Under the pieces are notes generated by a model. The model searched no databases and was not told where the DNA came from. It was given only the letters and a program-made list of their open reading frames with translations. This document shows, one piece after another, positions 1-16,321 of a DNA stretch of 64,000 nt; position 1 is the stretch's first letter; each line of letters opens with the position of its first letter. The position numbers and the translations under genes are program-made. This DNA is from Gordius sp. MW1 (taxonomy: Eukaryota > Nematomorpha > Gordioida > Gordea > Gordiidae), in assembly GCA_964036665.1 (NCBI GenBank), contig OZ038529.1:1674001-1738000 (forward strand), given 5' to 3'.

Positions 1-835
1 ACCCAAATTGTCGTTCATCTATTGATATTATTTTTCGGAGTCTAGCTTCTATAACCTTTTCCCACACCTTCATTACGTGGCTCGTTAACTTTATCCCTCG
101 ATAGTCGTTGCATTCTTGTACATCTCCCTTCATTTTATAGATAGATATAACATAGCTTTCCCTCCACTCATCAGGCACCATACCACTTGCAAGTATTTTG
201 TTAAACAGCTTTGCAAGTAGATGTACACCTAAGGGTCCTAGCATTTTGAAAGCTTCCATAGGTATATTATCAGGTCCCACCGCTCTACCCATGGTCATCT
301 TTTTGAGCACCTTATCAAGCTCTTCTTCTGTCACTTCTAACTCTGGGTCATATTCATAGTTCTTTCTTTCGCAGTGGTCCGAAAACCCATTTTAATTGTT
401 TAATAATTCTTTATAATATTCTTCCCAACGATCTATGATTTGATGGTCCAGAGTTAGAGTGATGCCATCTTTGCTCTTTATGGTTTTCACGTTTACCACA
501 TCCTTTGAGTTCCTTGCCCTAGTCTTTGCGATTTTGTAGATCATTCTTTCCCCTTCTTTACTGGTTAACTTGGCATTCAAATTATCGTAGACCTGTTTTA
601 GCCTTGGCTACACAACGTTTTGCCTCATTTTTAGCTTTCACATATGCCAATCGTGTTTCCTCATTTCTGTTTCCTGACCATAATTTGTAAAGCTTTCTTT
701 TCAATTTGACCCGGCGTTGCACGTCTTCGTTCCACCACCATGTCTCCTTATCTTTTTGTATACCTGGTTTACCTTCTCCTAGAACACATCTCGCTACTGA
801 TCGTACCGTGTTAGCTATGTTATTCCACATATCGT
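1..835 (-). pseudogene. RTE-type LINE fragment (reverse transcriptase part)
   Basis: Read on the minus strand, 390-1 encodes the start of a reverse transcriptase of the RTE kind: GPDNIPMEAF, then PDEWRESYVISIYK, then DYRGIKLTSHVMKVWEKVI. The segment 830-400 encodes the linker between endonuclease and polymerase, including a WWWNEDVQ motif. The frame is broken around 392-400 and again near 580, so this copy is dead. The polymerase core (the YADD motif) would lie to the left of the window. It is a different subfamily from the RTE element at 22200-24991. Family assignment rests on motif recognition only. Confidence 0.8.
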
Positions 836-840
836 TAGCA

Positions 841-1419
841 TTGACTTTATAACGGATAATTGGAAAAATGGCTAAAAAATTCCCTGCAAATCAATGATGA
901 CCGTTGCTTACTCCTAATTTGTCTGTCCCTTAACTGAGGTCAATATCCTTGTTAATTACCTTTTGTCTTTGCTATTTATTTTCGTAAATCTTACCTTGAA
1001 ACTCGTCCCACATTTACAATTTCTAACCCCAAATATATACTAATGTAATGACCTCTGTTTACATTTAATTTGTCGGACCCCGGCCAGAGGCTAAAATCAA
1101 TTCTAATATTTGTGCCAGCAGCTTTTGACCATTTGGTACCTTGATTTCAAAGATACATTTTCCCATCAAAAAAATATTTGTTCTTTTTCTGAATCTCACT
1201 TGATTATTAGACTTTTTTTTTTAAATTTGTCAATTTCGTTGCTTTAGGTTATAAACGTACTTGTTTCTCTGACCCCCTGCTTAGATTTTGCCCATTGCCA
1301 ATCCAATTTCTCCCCCTTCCTTTGCCCCTCTTAGTATAAATAAGAGATTAATGATAGACCGCACTGAAACGGTTTAACTTTAACCTCTACACAGTTCACA
1401 AGAAAATTAATAATAAATT
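841..1419. other. Intergenic, no gene seen
   Basis: About 580 bases between the RTE fragment and the MULE gene. No open frame, RNA gene or recognised repeat is visible. Confidence 0.5.
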
Positions 1420-3066
1420 TTATTCAGGGTCACTAGTGTCTGAAAAGTCACTAGTGTCCCTGTCATCTGAAATATTCGAATCATTATTAGCAAACGAATG
1501 CAATATAACAGTATTAGAATAATTCCAAAATCGCGAGTCAAAATCAAGAGATATCAATTTCGCGACGTTATCTACATAATTAAAAATATCAGTATAACGC
1601 GAAGTATCAGAATATAAAGCGTGTAAAGTGTTAAGGTGAGCATTTTTCATGCGAACGCATTTATTAATCGAATATAAAGTCTGGCCTTGATCAATCTGCA
1701 TGAGATTGATCTCAGTCTTTTCATTATTTTCAAGTAAAAAAGCAATACAGGTATAAATATCTGGATGCGGTTGCCCAAGTAAGGACTTTAGTCCATTGTG
1801 GTAGCCTTCGAGGTGGTTGTTGGTCCTAGGACCAACAGCCTCGTACCTCTGCCACATTGAATAAGGGAATGTGGCAGAGGGGCTAATCCAACTACTTAAA
1901 ATATAATCAAAAAAAGATCGTAGTTTTGCATGTTGGGAGACAAAAGGGTCGTCCCAACATGCTCTCCAAACAGTGAAGACATCTTGAAGCCGCAAAAAAG
2001 GGAGACCCGAGACTCTCCTAATTAATTTTCGTATGGTGGGATTTCTAGAGTATTCCTTTTTAAATTCAAGTTTATCCATCCGTCTCAAGATAGCCCTTGA
2101 AAAATGGAAGAGACATCCTTAAAAACATATTAGCGCTACAAATTAATTATTACCTTTTACTACGGCATTGGGAAAGCATGTTCGAAGAGCGCTCTTTGCA
2201 GAGCGCTCAAAATCAATTTGGATATAAGTCGGGTCCAATCGCAAACCTAAAGCCAAACATATGTCCTTTAATTTTTGGAAGACCTTGCAATATGTTTCGC
2301 GCTTTCTATTAGGCATAAATACATAGACCGCGGGGATCATATGTTCCTTGTAGTAGGCGTGAATAGTATAAAGCTAAAATTATCGATATATAAATACATA
2401 AAATTAATAATTTACTTGATGAAATAAGGTAGGGCAGACTTTAAATGTACCATCCATTACCTGGCACAAAATCCTTAAAATAGAGGGTGTCCCAAAAATG
2501 ATGAGATTGTTGTCATCATTCCACAGCAAGAACGACTCATTATTTGGGGTTAATGTTTGGACTTCGGTCAAACGAATTTGACTTCTGTCCGCGGGAACAA
2601 GTTGCCTATTGGGGATGGCCCTTTTTAGCGTCAACCTCACGGATTTCAAGGAAGGCGTTGCCAATGGGAATTCCGGTAGTTCGGGGACCTCACGAAGTCT
2701 TGACGCCATGGTTTGATGATATATCCTGCTAATTTTGGTAGCAGGATTCGCTGCTACAGCATCTTTTAGCCTCATCCTAGTAACCAACGCCTCATACTCT
2801 TCCCTCGGTGGTAGATGATTATGTTGTCGCTTGGCAACAACATGTCCATTAAATTCCGAGGCAATTGCTGAGCAGGACGAGTTTCTACACGAGTAATATG
2901 TTTTGCCTCTGACTGTAATTTTTTTCCTATAGAGGTAGGAAGAAAAATACAAGTGGAATCCACCCTTTTGCGATCTTAAATACTCTGGAGATGCCTCTAT
3001 GGGTTGAGATGTTTCCAAAATAGAGTTTGCAGAAGCACCTAAAACACATAAGTAATTAGTATACAA
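1420..3066 (-). CDS. MULE transposase-like gene with FLYWCH zinc finger
   Basis: Three exons can be joined on the minus strand: about 3066-2416, 2373-2154 and 2117-1420. The two introns are only 42 nt (2374-2415) and 36 nt (2118-2153), both GT...AG, and the joined frame reads through each junction (CPTLFHQ-LYTIHAYY; NAVVKG-CLFHFSRAI). Exon 1 carries a FLYWCH-type zinc finger (YYSCRNSSCSA followed by HNH) and the start of the MULE transposase domain (DGTFKVCPTLF). Exon 2 holds the IDFE motif with a likely catalytic aspartate. Exon 3 has GPRTNNHLEGYHNGL, typical of the end of MULE transposases, and an acidic Ser/Asp-rich tail. No ATG starts exon 1; it follows an acceptor-like TTTTAG, so one or more 5' exons are missing or lie in the adjacent repeat array. 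It could be an active transposase, a domesticated copy or a decayed one. The reading frame is intact as joined. Confidence 0.75.
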
Positions 3067-5775
3067 TTCAGAAATCTACTTGGTGGCCTTATACTTCTAA
3101 ATTGAGCAATGGGTTGAGAAGTTTCCAAAATAGAGTTTGCAGAAGCACCTAAAACACCTAAGTAATTAGTACAAAATTCAGAAATCTACTTGGTGGCCTT
3201 ATAATTCTAAATTGAGCAATGGGTTGAGAAGTTCTAAATTGAGGAATGGGTTGAGAAGTTCTAAATTGAGGAATGGGTTGAGATGTTGCCAAAAAAGAGT
3301 TTGCAGAAACATCTAAAACACCTAAGTAATTAGTACAAAATTCAGAAATCTACTTGGTGGCCTTATAATTCTAAATTGAGAAATGGGTTGAGATGTTTCC
3401 AAAATAGAGTTTGCAGAAGCACCTAAAACACCTAAGTAATTAGTATACAATTCAGAAATCTACTTGGTGGCCTTATAATTCTAAATTGAGGAATGGGTTG
3501 AGATGTTGCCAAAAAAGAGTTTGCAGAAACATCTAAAACACCTAAGTAATTAGTACAAAATTCAGAAATCTACTTGGTGGCCTTATAATTCTAAATTGAG
3601 AAATGGGTTGAGATGTTTCCAAAATAGAGTTTGCAGAAGCACCTAAAACACCTAAGTAATTAGTATACAATTCAGAAATCTACTTGGTGGCCTTATAATT
3701 CTAAATTGAGGAATGGGTTGAGATGTTGCCAAAAAAGAGTTTGCAGAAACATCTAAAACACCTAAGTAATTAGTACAAAATTCAGAAATCTACTTGATGG
3801 CATTGTAATTCTAAATTGAGCAATGGGTTGAGAAGTTCTAAATTGAGGAATGGGTTGAGAAGTTCTAAATTGAGGAATGGGTTGAGATGTTGCCAAAAAA
3901 GAGTTTGCAGAAACATCTAAAACACCTAAGTAATTAGTACAAAATTCAGAAATCTACTTGGTGGCCTTATAATTCTAAATTGAGAAATGGGTTGAGATGT
4001 TTCCAAAATAGAGTTTGCAGAAGCACCTAAAACACCTAAGTAATTAGTATACAATTCAGAAATCTACTTGGTGGCCTTATAATTCTAAATTGAGGAATGG
4101 GTTGAGATGTTGCCCAAAAAAGAGTTTGCAGAAACATCTAAAACACCTAAGTAATTAGTACAAAATTCAGAAATCTACTTGATGGCCTTATAATTCTAAA
4201 TTGAGCAATGGGTTGAGAAGTTCTAAATTGAGGAATGGGTTGAGAAGTTCTAAATTGAGGAATGGGTTGAGATGTTGCCAAAAAAGAGTTTGCAGAAACA
4301 TCTAAAACACCTAAGTAATTAGTACAAAATTCAGAAATCTACTTGATGGCCTTATAATTCGAAATTGAGCAATGGGTTGAGAAGTTCCAAATTGAGGAAT
4401 GGGTTGAGAAGTTCTAAATTGAGGAATGGGTTGAGATGTTGCCAAAAAAGAGTTTGCAGAAACATCTAAAACATCTAAGTAATTAGTACAAAATTCAGAA
4501 ATCTACTTGATGGCCTTATAATTCTAAATTGAGCAATGGGTTGAGAAGTTCTAAATTGAGGAATGGGTTGAGAAGTTCTAAATTGAGGAATGGGTTGAGA
4601 TGTTGCCAAAAAAGAGTTTGCAGAAACATCTAAAACATCTAAGTAATTAGTACAAAATTCAGAAATCTACTTGATGGCCTTATAATTCTAAATTGAGCAA
4701 TGGGTTGAGAAGTTCTAAATTGAGGAATGGGTTGAGAAGTTCTAAATTGAGGAATGGGTTGAGATGTTGCCAAAAAAGAGTTTGCAGAAACATCTAAAAC
4801 ACCTAAGTAATTAGTACAAAATTCAGAAATCTACTTGATGGCCTTATAATTCTAAATTGAGCAATGGGTTGAGAAGTTCCAAATTGAGGAATGGGTTGAG
4901 AAGTTCTAAATTGAGGAATGGGTTGAGATGTTGCCAAAAAAGAGTTTGCAGAAACATCTAAAACATCTAAGTAATTAGTACAAAATTCAGAAATCTACTT
5001 GATGGCCTTATAATTCTAAATTGAGCAATGGGTTGAGAAGTTCTAAATTGAGGAATGGGTTGAGAAGTTCTAAATTGAGGAATGGGTTGAGATGTTGCCA
5101 AAAAAGAGTTTGCAGAAACATCTAAGTAATTAGTACAAAATTCAGAAATCTACTTGATGGCCTTATAATTCTAAATTGAGCAATGGGTTGAGAAGTTCTA
5201 AATTGAGGAATGGGTTGAGAAGTTCTAAATTGAGGAATGGGTTGAGATGTTGCCAAAAAAGAGTTTGCAGAAACATCTAAAACACCTAAGTAATTAGTAC
5301 AAAATTCAGAAATCTACTTGATGGCCTTATAATTCTAAATTGAGCAATGGGTTGAGAAGTTCTAAATTGAGGAATGGGTTGAGAAGTTCTAAATTGAGGA
5401 ATGGGTTGAGATGTTGCCAAAAAAGAGTTTGCAGAAACATCTAAAACACCTAAGTAATTAGTACAAAATTCAGAAATCTACTTGATGGCCTTATAATTCT
5501 AAGTTGAGCAATGGGTTGAGAAGTTCTAAATTGAGGAATGGGTTGAGATGTTGCCAAAATAGAGTTTGCAGAAGCACCTAAAACACCTAAGTAATTAGTA
5601 CAAATTCAGAAATCTACTTGATGGCCTTATAATTCTAAATTGAGGAATGGGTTGAGATGTTTCCAAAATAGAATTTGCAGAAACACCTAAGTAATTAGTA
5701 TACAATTCAGAAATTTACTTGGTGGCCTTATAATTCTAAATTGAGGAATGGGTTCAGAAGTTGATAAAACAGGCA
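2986..5775. repeat. Tandem array derived from the first exon of the MULE gene
   Basis: About 2.8 kb of tandem repeats. The short unit is 110 bp (for example 3407 to 3517) and a longer unit is 164 bp (4286 to 4450 to 4614). The difference is two extra copies of a 27-bp block containing TTGAGGAATGGGTTGAGAAG. The first unit overlaps the 5' part of the MULE exon. Read on the minus strand, each unit starts with an acceptor-like TTTTAG followed by an open stretch (SANSILETSQPI or SANSFLATSQPIPQFR) and runs open for 40-60 codons. The 27-bp block is nine codons, TSQPIPQFR. The copies near 3.1-4.1 kb are of both types, and later copies are mostly the 164-bp type. Confidence 0.9.
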
Positions 5776-5989
5776 TTTTAGAGTTTGCAGTTAGATCTTA
5801 AAAATTAATCATACAATTCCAAAATTAGGACGGAAGCGCTGATTTAGGATAAATCTGTGCGGGAGATACGTTCAAATTGGAATTTCGCCACTATTTAATT
5901 GGTTATCAATATGATCTAAAAGTTTTATTCAGAAACAAATAATTATAATTATGATATACACGAATAAAAAATATAAAAACGCGCTATAA

Positions 5990-8800
5990 CTAAACGGATG
6001 GCATTGATCCGTGTATGGAAATCGTGTTGGATTTAACGATTTCCATTGTGATCTTTTGCCTGATAAAAAAGTATTCTTTGGGATCGTGAGTAATGGAGGT
6101 TATATATTTTGAAATTTGTTTTAGGAATTGGCTGCCCTCGGGACCTAAGTTACCGAGGGTCGTAGCTACTACTGGTATGAAAATAATATTGTTTAGGTAT
6201 TTGTATTTATCCTCCTTCTTTCTCTCAGTAGAAGAGATGAGGTCGGGAGAGGCGTTAGATTTGGCGAATACGTCCACTGCAGTGAAGTCCCAGCAGGCGT
6301 TTAGGCCACGAGCCCACGGGATGATTGTTACTCCATCGGGTCTTTTCCCGTCAGTGGAGCTTAGGCCAGTGGGTTCTATTGTATTGGGAAAGCCGGCTTT
6401 CTTCAAAGATTGTCCGATTATTTTATTTATTGTGGCATGACGGGGATGCCGCCCCTTGCTGTATTGGCAGTGTAGAGGATGATGGCCGTTTGCAAGAACG
6501 GGTTGGCGGCAGAGGTCGCAGTTGAATGGGGACACAATTTCACAGCCGAGGCGTAGGCCTACAGCTATTCGGAGTTCCTCGCCCGACAGGTGTAACCCTA
6601 GGTTTTGGCTTGGTAGGGCCTCGAGCCATTCGTAACCCCCGGAGGATGCCCAATTGAAGTGGAGATTTCCCAAAGATAGGTTGTTCGAAGTGAGGTAAGC
6701 TACGGAACGTGCTATCAGTGGTAAGTCCCAATCCTTTTGGGTGGTTCCATTCGGGTAAGTAGCGGAATCCAGTTTGAGGTCATCCCACGCCTGAAGGGCG
6801 CTGTCGAGGTGCGGGTCTTGGGTTTGAGTGATTTGCTTGATTAACTCATCCGTTGATAAACGGGATGAAATGAACCCTGCTAGTGAGAGTAGATGGGGGG
6901 GTCGGATGCCTATACCACCACTCTTGGAGGGAAGGGTGGCTTGGAGCCATTGGAGAGGGCTAAATTTAAGGTTTAGGCACCTTTCGACTAGCAATTGGAT
7001 TTTTTTTTCCATCGCGTGGAGTAGGTTAACGGCTAGGAAGACGGGCGAGGCGCGTAATGCATAGTTAATTTTGGGTATTAGGAGGAAGTTTTTTAAGAGG
7101 AAAAAGGCATGGTGGGGAGTTAGACGCTCCAGGGTGTGGGATATGGAGTCGATGAAACCGGAGAAATGCTCTAAGAATGTTTCAGTTGTTTTAACGCCTC
7201 CAATGGGAGCGCCTAAGTAATGAAAGTCATCTCTTGATATGACTGGGAATGGGAGGGAGAGTTTGTCAATTGTGAGATCTTTGGTGAAGATCTCACATTT
7301 CGATGTGTTTAGGCTGAGTGATATATTGTCTGCGAAGCCATTGATGATCTGTGGGATTTGCCGGACTGCTTCGGCTGGGCCGACCAGGAATCCGTCATCA
7401 AGGTACCATAAATTGCATGAGAAGGCTCCTAGGGAGGAGAGTTTATCGATGATAGTTTGAATGGCCAAACAGAAAAGGGCCGGGCCCAAAGGATCTCCTT
7501 GTTGGATCCCTTGGGATGATTTGATTATTTGGTCCCCAAAGAGTAGATACGTTGGGTTCCCATAGCTATTTAACAGAAACTGATGGTATTCCGGAAATTG
7601 TTGTATGAACGGTTCAATAAAGGCTGCTCGGTTTACGCTGTTAAAGGCGTTTTTAAAATCGAGTTTCACCAGGAGGTCATTTGATGAAGAAGACTCAAGA
7701 AATGTTCGAGCTACATGGGAAGCAGCCTCGCATCCTCCTTTCACGCCAAAACCAAGTTGGTTTGGGAGGAGAGAAGCCGTTAAAGGTGAACGGATTCGAG
7801 AGGTTATTATTTTGGAAACCATGCGTCGGAGGACTGATCCAACAACAATGGGTCGGATCGAACCATCTGGTTTTTTAAAAGCAATCAGTTTTCCACCAAA
7901 TAGGAGAGGAACTATTTCAGAAGGAAAATGTCCCCGCCTTATTATGTTACAAAGGTTGGTTAAGTTGGCTAGAAGAGCATGTGAACCGCTAAGTTGAGGT
8001 TTGGTGAGGTCCTGAAGGTAAATTGGTCGTATACCATCGAGGCCCCCGGCTGAGTCTTTTTTGAAAGACATAAGAGCTTCGGCTACTTCTTGGAGAGTGA
8101 AGTCCATGAGGGGAATATCTGAGACGTTTAGGAGGTTAGGCGGTAATGGATGACCTTCGGGGTGTTTTTGCAGGAGGAGGTCGAAGGTGGTATTGGTATT
8201 TGGCGCTATTGAGTCATCCGATTCCAGGATTTTAAGCGCTGAGCGGATTTCCATGTTGTTGATTTTGTTGGCTATCCTTTTAGCTTTGTTGTCAACTGGG
8301 TGATGGTTGTGCTTCAAGGGTGGTTTTAAGGGATTAAGGAGATCAAATTCCAAGATTGATGCTTTAATGTCTTTTGAGAGGTGCTTTGTAGCAGGGTTGG
8401 GGATGGCTAGAGTGTGAAAACTAAGGGTAAAGAGGCTTTCCCAATTCTTATTATTAGCAGGGTTGTGTATGATTGAGGTAATAATTTGGTTTAGGAGAGT
8501 ACTAAAACATTCACGAGCACCTCTGGGAATCCTAGAGATGGTGTTAGGTTTTTGGAGGCTTATTATTTGGCTAGCCCAAGAAGAGTCATTTTGTTTCGGG
8601 GGTTTATCAGGAGCAAGCACGTGCTCAGGGGTTGCGTTGTGGTGGCTGTTAAAGAAACTGCTACTGGAGATTGTTGATGTACTTGAGGGAAATGAGTTTG
8701 ATAATGGGCAACGGTTATCACGGGGACCATGGATGATAAATTTGCCAGCTTTAGTGAGTGTAAAAGTCTTATTGCAAGATGGGCAATTTGTGGTAGGCAT
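5990..8800 (-). CDS. Non-LTR retrotransposon polyprotein, restriction-like endonuclease type
   Basis: A single uninterrupted 936-codon frame starting with ATG at 8800. Residues 6-31 form a CX2CX14HX6C zinc finger. The reverse transcriptase spans about residues 230-600, with LVKLDFKNAFNSVNR near 377, GIQQGDPLGPALF, and the catalytic YLDD near 466. A C-terminal restriction-like nuclease motif follows: RPDGV near 818 and WDFTAVD near 834, then a lysine-rich stretch. This order (N-terminal finger, RT, C-terminal PD-D/EXK nuclease) is that of the R2/R4/NeSL/Utopia group of site-specific LINEs. I cannot place it in one clade. The intact frame suggests recent activity. Related 3'-end fragments occur at 13866-14250 and 16872-17055. 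Confidence 0.9.
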   Translation of the reverse strand: MPTTNCPSCNKTFTLTKAGKFIIHGPRDNRCPLSNSFPSSTSTISSSSFFNSHHNATPEHVLAPDKPPKQNDSSWASQIISLQKPNTISRIPRGARECFSTLLNQIITSIIHNPANNKNWESLFTLSFHTLAIPNPATKHLSKDIKASILEFDLLNPLKPPLKHNHHPVDNKAKRIANKINNMEIRSALKILESDDSIAPNTNTTFDLLLQKHPEGHPLPPNLLNVSDIPLMDFTLQEVAEALMSFKKDSAGGLDGIRPIYLQDLTKPQLSGSHALLANLTNLCNIIRRGHFPSEIVPLLFGGKLIAFKKPDGSIRPIVVGSVLRRMVSKIITSRIRSPLTASLLPNQLGFGVKGGCEAASHVARTFLESSSSNDLLVKLDFKNAFNSVNRAAFIEPFIQQFPEYHQFLLNSYGNPTYLLFGDQIIKSSQGIQQGDPLGPALFCLAIQTIIDKLSSLGAFSCNLWYLDDGFLVGPAEAVRQIPQIINGFADNISLSLNTSKCEIFTKDLTIDKLSLPFPVISRDDFHYLGAPIGGVKTTETFLEHFSGFIDSISHTLERLTPHHAFFLLKNFLLIPKINYALRASPVFLAVNLLHAMEKKIQLLVERCLNLKFSPLQWLQATLPSKSGGIGIRPPHLLSLAGFISSRLSTDELIKQITQTQDPHLDSALQAWDDLKLDSATYPNGTTQKDWDLPLIARSVAYLTSNNLSLGNLHFNWASSGGYEWLEALPSQNLGLHLSGEELRIAVGLRLGCEIVSPFNCDLCRQPVLANGHHPLHCQYSKGRHPRHATINKIIGQSLKKAGFPNTIEPTGLSSTDGKRPDGVTIIPWARGLNACWDFTAVDVFAKSNASPDLISSTERKKEDKYKYLNNIIFIPVVATTLGNLGPEGSQFLKQISKYITSITHDPKEYFFIRQKITMEIVKSNTISIHGSMPSV

Positions 8801-9183
8801 GTCAAAATGGAGAAATAGTAATGTAACAGCTTACATATAAGAAATAGACATAGTTATATTAATTATAGAGGAAGGATACGGGAAAATCTTAAGGATATAG
8901 TGGGGGAGCATTGATGTTGTTTTAAAGAAAAAAAAAAAAAATTTTGTTACCTTGATTAGGTAAATTATTTTGTAAAAGAGATGAGATTCCATATTGTAAA
9001 GGTTGGTTCTAATTATGTTACTACTTGCCTAATAAGGAACATTGGTGTCGTTTAATAGAAAAATAGACGTTATGTTACATACCTCTAAAACTTTGGTAAC
9101 TTTTGATTGGTTTGGCCATTGGCATTCTGAAGCATTGGCAATATGGACGATTGTCTTTTTGAACAGAAGCGACGCTAAGCGAC
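8801..9183. other. Upstream region of PSMD8
   Basis: AT-rich spacer between the 5' end of the LINE and the PSMD8 start codon. It must contain the PSMD8 promoter, but no clear TATA box or proteasome-type element is visible. Confidence 0.4.
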
Positions 9184-10253
9184 ATGGCCCAAATATTGCA
9201 ATTTAGTAATAAGATTAAAGAGTTTAGAGAAGAGTGGGAAAAACCTCATCGTAGTTTGGAAAAATGTGGAAACATGCTTCAAACATTAAAGGTTAAATAT
9301 TTTGTTAATTATTGTAATTGGAAATTTAGAATGGTTTGATAGCTTTTAATTTTCTTCCTACTGATAGTTCAATGCTTCCTTCTAAACAGGAGCTTTTACT
9401 TGCTAGTAATTTTATTTTATTCTAAATGATTATTCAATAATATTTAGGAGATATCTTAGAATATGGGGTTCAATGGAGTGTTGAAGCAAGAGATGTTATA
9501 GCCTTTGAACAATATATGTCAATGTTAAAACTCTACTATTTTGACTACAAGTACCTTTATTAACTCTATACATTTTATATAATTTAGGGATTATTTACCT
9601 GAATCAGCATACACATATGAGCATCTTGGACTTAACTTACTTTTTCTCCTTTCACAGAATAGATTGGCTGAGTTTCATTGTGTAATTTTTACAAATAATG
9701 TTATACATGTTATCTTAGGAGGTGGAGAGATTGAACCCTAATGACCTCACTGAAAATGTTTATATCAAATATCCTGTAAATATGGAACAATATTTAATGG
9801 AAGGCAGATATAATAGCGTAATAGACTAATATTTGAGCAGGTTTCTAAAAAATTATAGGTTTTCTTAGCTAAAGGAACTATACCTGCTGCTTCATACAAT
9901 TTTTTCCTAGATATTTTGATCCCAACAATGAGGTAATAACAATTTATAAATACTATAATATCATGCTAGGGATGAAATAGCTGACTGCATGGAAAAAGCT
10001 TATGAAAATATAAGTATTGAGGGTGCTGCCAAATTGCTTTTTTTCTCAACTAAAAAAGAAATTATAGAATATATAGAAAAGGTAACTTAAAAATAAATAA
10101 AAATATTTTTATTTTTAGAAAGCATGGGTAACACATGGAAATCGCATTTATTTTTCAAAAGAAGATAAATGCAGTAGTGAGAATGTTCTAAAGCCTTTGC
10201 AATTGACTCTGAATTCTTTGTTTTATGCCAAAGAACTTGAAAAAATTGTTTAA
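9184..10253 (+). CDS. PSMD8: 26S proteasome non-ATPase regulatory subunit 8 (Rpn12)
   Basis: Eight exons join into a 266-aa frame: 9184-9291, 9330-9405, 9448-9550, 9588-9681, 9719-9817, 9859-9932, 9970-10081, 10119-10253. The seven introns are 37-42 nt, all GT...AG, and their phases agree (total 801 nt). The protein follows the animal PSMD8 core throughout: [95 protein letters not shown], and the end AKELEKIV. Known role: a lid subunit of the 19S regulatory particle with a C-terminal PCI-type domain, needed to assemble the lid with the base. The start ATG is the only one in frame before the conserved region. Length matches the core form and lacks the long N-terminal extension seen in some vertebrate annotations. 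The neighbouring convergent gene encodes another subunit of the same particle. Confidence 0.95.
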
Positions 10254-10298
10254 TAATTTATGCCTATTTTGCTGTTTTTTTGATGCATATTTATAAAA

Positions 10299-10304
10299 AA
10301 TAAA
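10299..10304 (+). terminator. Likely PSMD8 polyadenylation signal
   Basis: AATAAA 46 nt after the PSMD8 stop codon, in an AT-rich context. Confidence 0.6.
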
Positions 10305-11800
10305 TTCATATTATTTTGAAAATAATTGATTATTTTCTTACATTTTTTTAAGATTAAGCATCTTAGCTTTAAGTTGTCTAAATATTAGTGAAAAACTTTG
10401 TGTTCAAATTTCTAACATTAGGCAGTAAATAAGGTTGGTTTGTACTTTTATTATAACTTTCATGTTATTTTGAGGCTATAATGCTACTGTCAAAAGTTAA
10501 TGTGTTTTGAATAAAGCTTTCAATAAATTCTTACTATATTAAAATATTAGGTCCAAATAATTTTATCTTTAAAACAATTATTGTTTATTTTAGCTTAAAC
10601 TAAAACATAATCTACTATAGCCTATTTTTCATAAAATAGAGACAGAGGTGACATAGGATGGATTTTATGATTTTAAAGAGGAAGGAGGAACTATTTTTTT
10701 TATTTGGCTTGTGCAAATTTGTAGCTGAATGGTTGTCGCCACAAATATTGTATTTAAATTTAAATATACACCATTTATTGGCGTATTTATATTGCAAAAT
10801 ACAACACAACCTCACAAATAAATGTTTTACGTAAAACTTTGTATTTTGTTTTTTTTATAACAAGTTAAAAAAATTAATTTTATTTGAAAACCTAAATAAA
10901 ATTTTGTTGTAAATTAAAATATTTAAAAAAAATTCAAGAGTTTAAGTTCTAGCAAGTTTATATTCAATTAATAAACTTTGGGTAAATATATAAGAATTTG
11001 TAGATAAAGGTTTAAAAATAATTATATTTATTTTTCTCACTATTTGTAATTTTATAGCTGTAAGAATGATAAGTTTTATTTAAAAGACCTTTTTGGCATA
11101 TTTTTTTCATTACATTGCATAGCTTAAAGATCTTTCAACATGTGAAAAAATTTAGGCTTAAAAAATGTATGGGGTATATTCATTTAAAATAGATAAGAAA
11201 GCCTTTTAAAAATTAGTTTAGCTAAAAAAAGTTTTCTCTTAAAAAAATCGTATTATAAAAGACTGGGCAAATAATTGATATAATACACCATTATAATATC
11301 AATCATTCATCTCAATTATCAAATAATTAGTAATTAAATTCTGTTTGATCATTTAATATATGTTTGCATGTATTTTCACAACAGGATGCCATATAAAAAC
11401 TAGATTAGAATCTGAAACTTTTGCTGATTTCCTATTCTCCTATATATTACTTAAAGAATGCTAAAATAATAACTTAACTATGGTAAAATATAAGATTGAG
11501 CTATTTGTAAAAAATGTAATAAGATATTTTGTTCAACAAGTAAGAAACCAATTTATAATTTAATTAAACTAAACTTTAAATCTTCATATGAATATTTCTT
11601 ATCCAAAAACGGGTTTAAAAACAGATGAAGGCTTTATGAATTTGCAAATATAATGCATTTTTTAATCATTTTAGAAACTTAGTCATACATAAACTAGAAA
11701 AAATCATATAAAAAGGTAAAATTACAATGGCTATAGTAAGTAATAGGTTAAACAAAAGAACATCTTGCACAACGTAACAAATCATTATTAATAATAAAAT
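10305..11800. other. Intergenic spacer between PSMD8 and PSMC6
   Basis: About 1.5 kb of very AT-rich sequence between the two convergent proteasome genes. No coding exon with conserved motifs or clear repeat is seen. Confidence 0.5.
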
Positions 11801-11806
11801 TTTATT
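11801..11806 (-). terminator. Likely PSMC6 polyadenylation signal
   Basis: AATAAA on the minus strand, 30 nt after the PSMC6 stop codon at 11836-11838. Confidence 0.65.
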
Positions 11807-11835
11807 GAATATAAGAAATGAAAGCAAAAATAAAT

Positions 11836-16321
<4,486 letters not shown>

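Noticed and set aside
2986..5775. Possible CRISPR-like array
   Set aside because: Units are directly adjacent tandem copies without unique spacers, and the window is eukaryotic.
6093..8840. Forward-strand frames opposite the RLE-type LINE
   Set aside because: Antisense shadows of the 936-codon gene without their own motifs.
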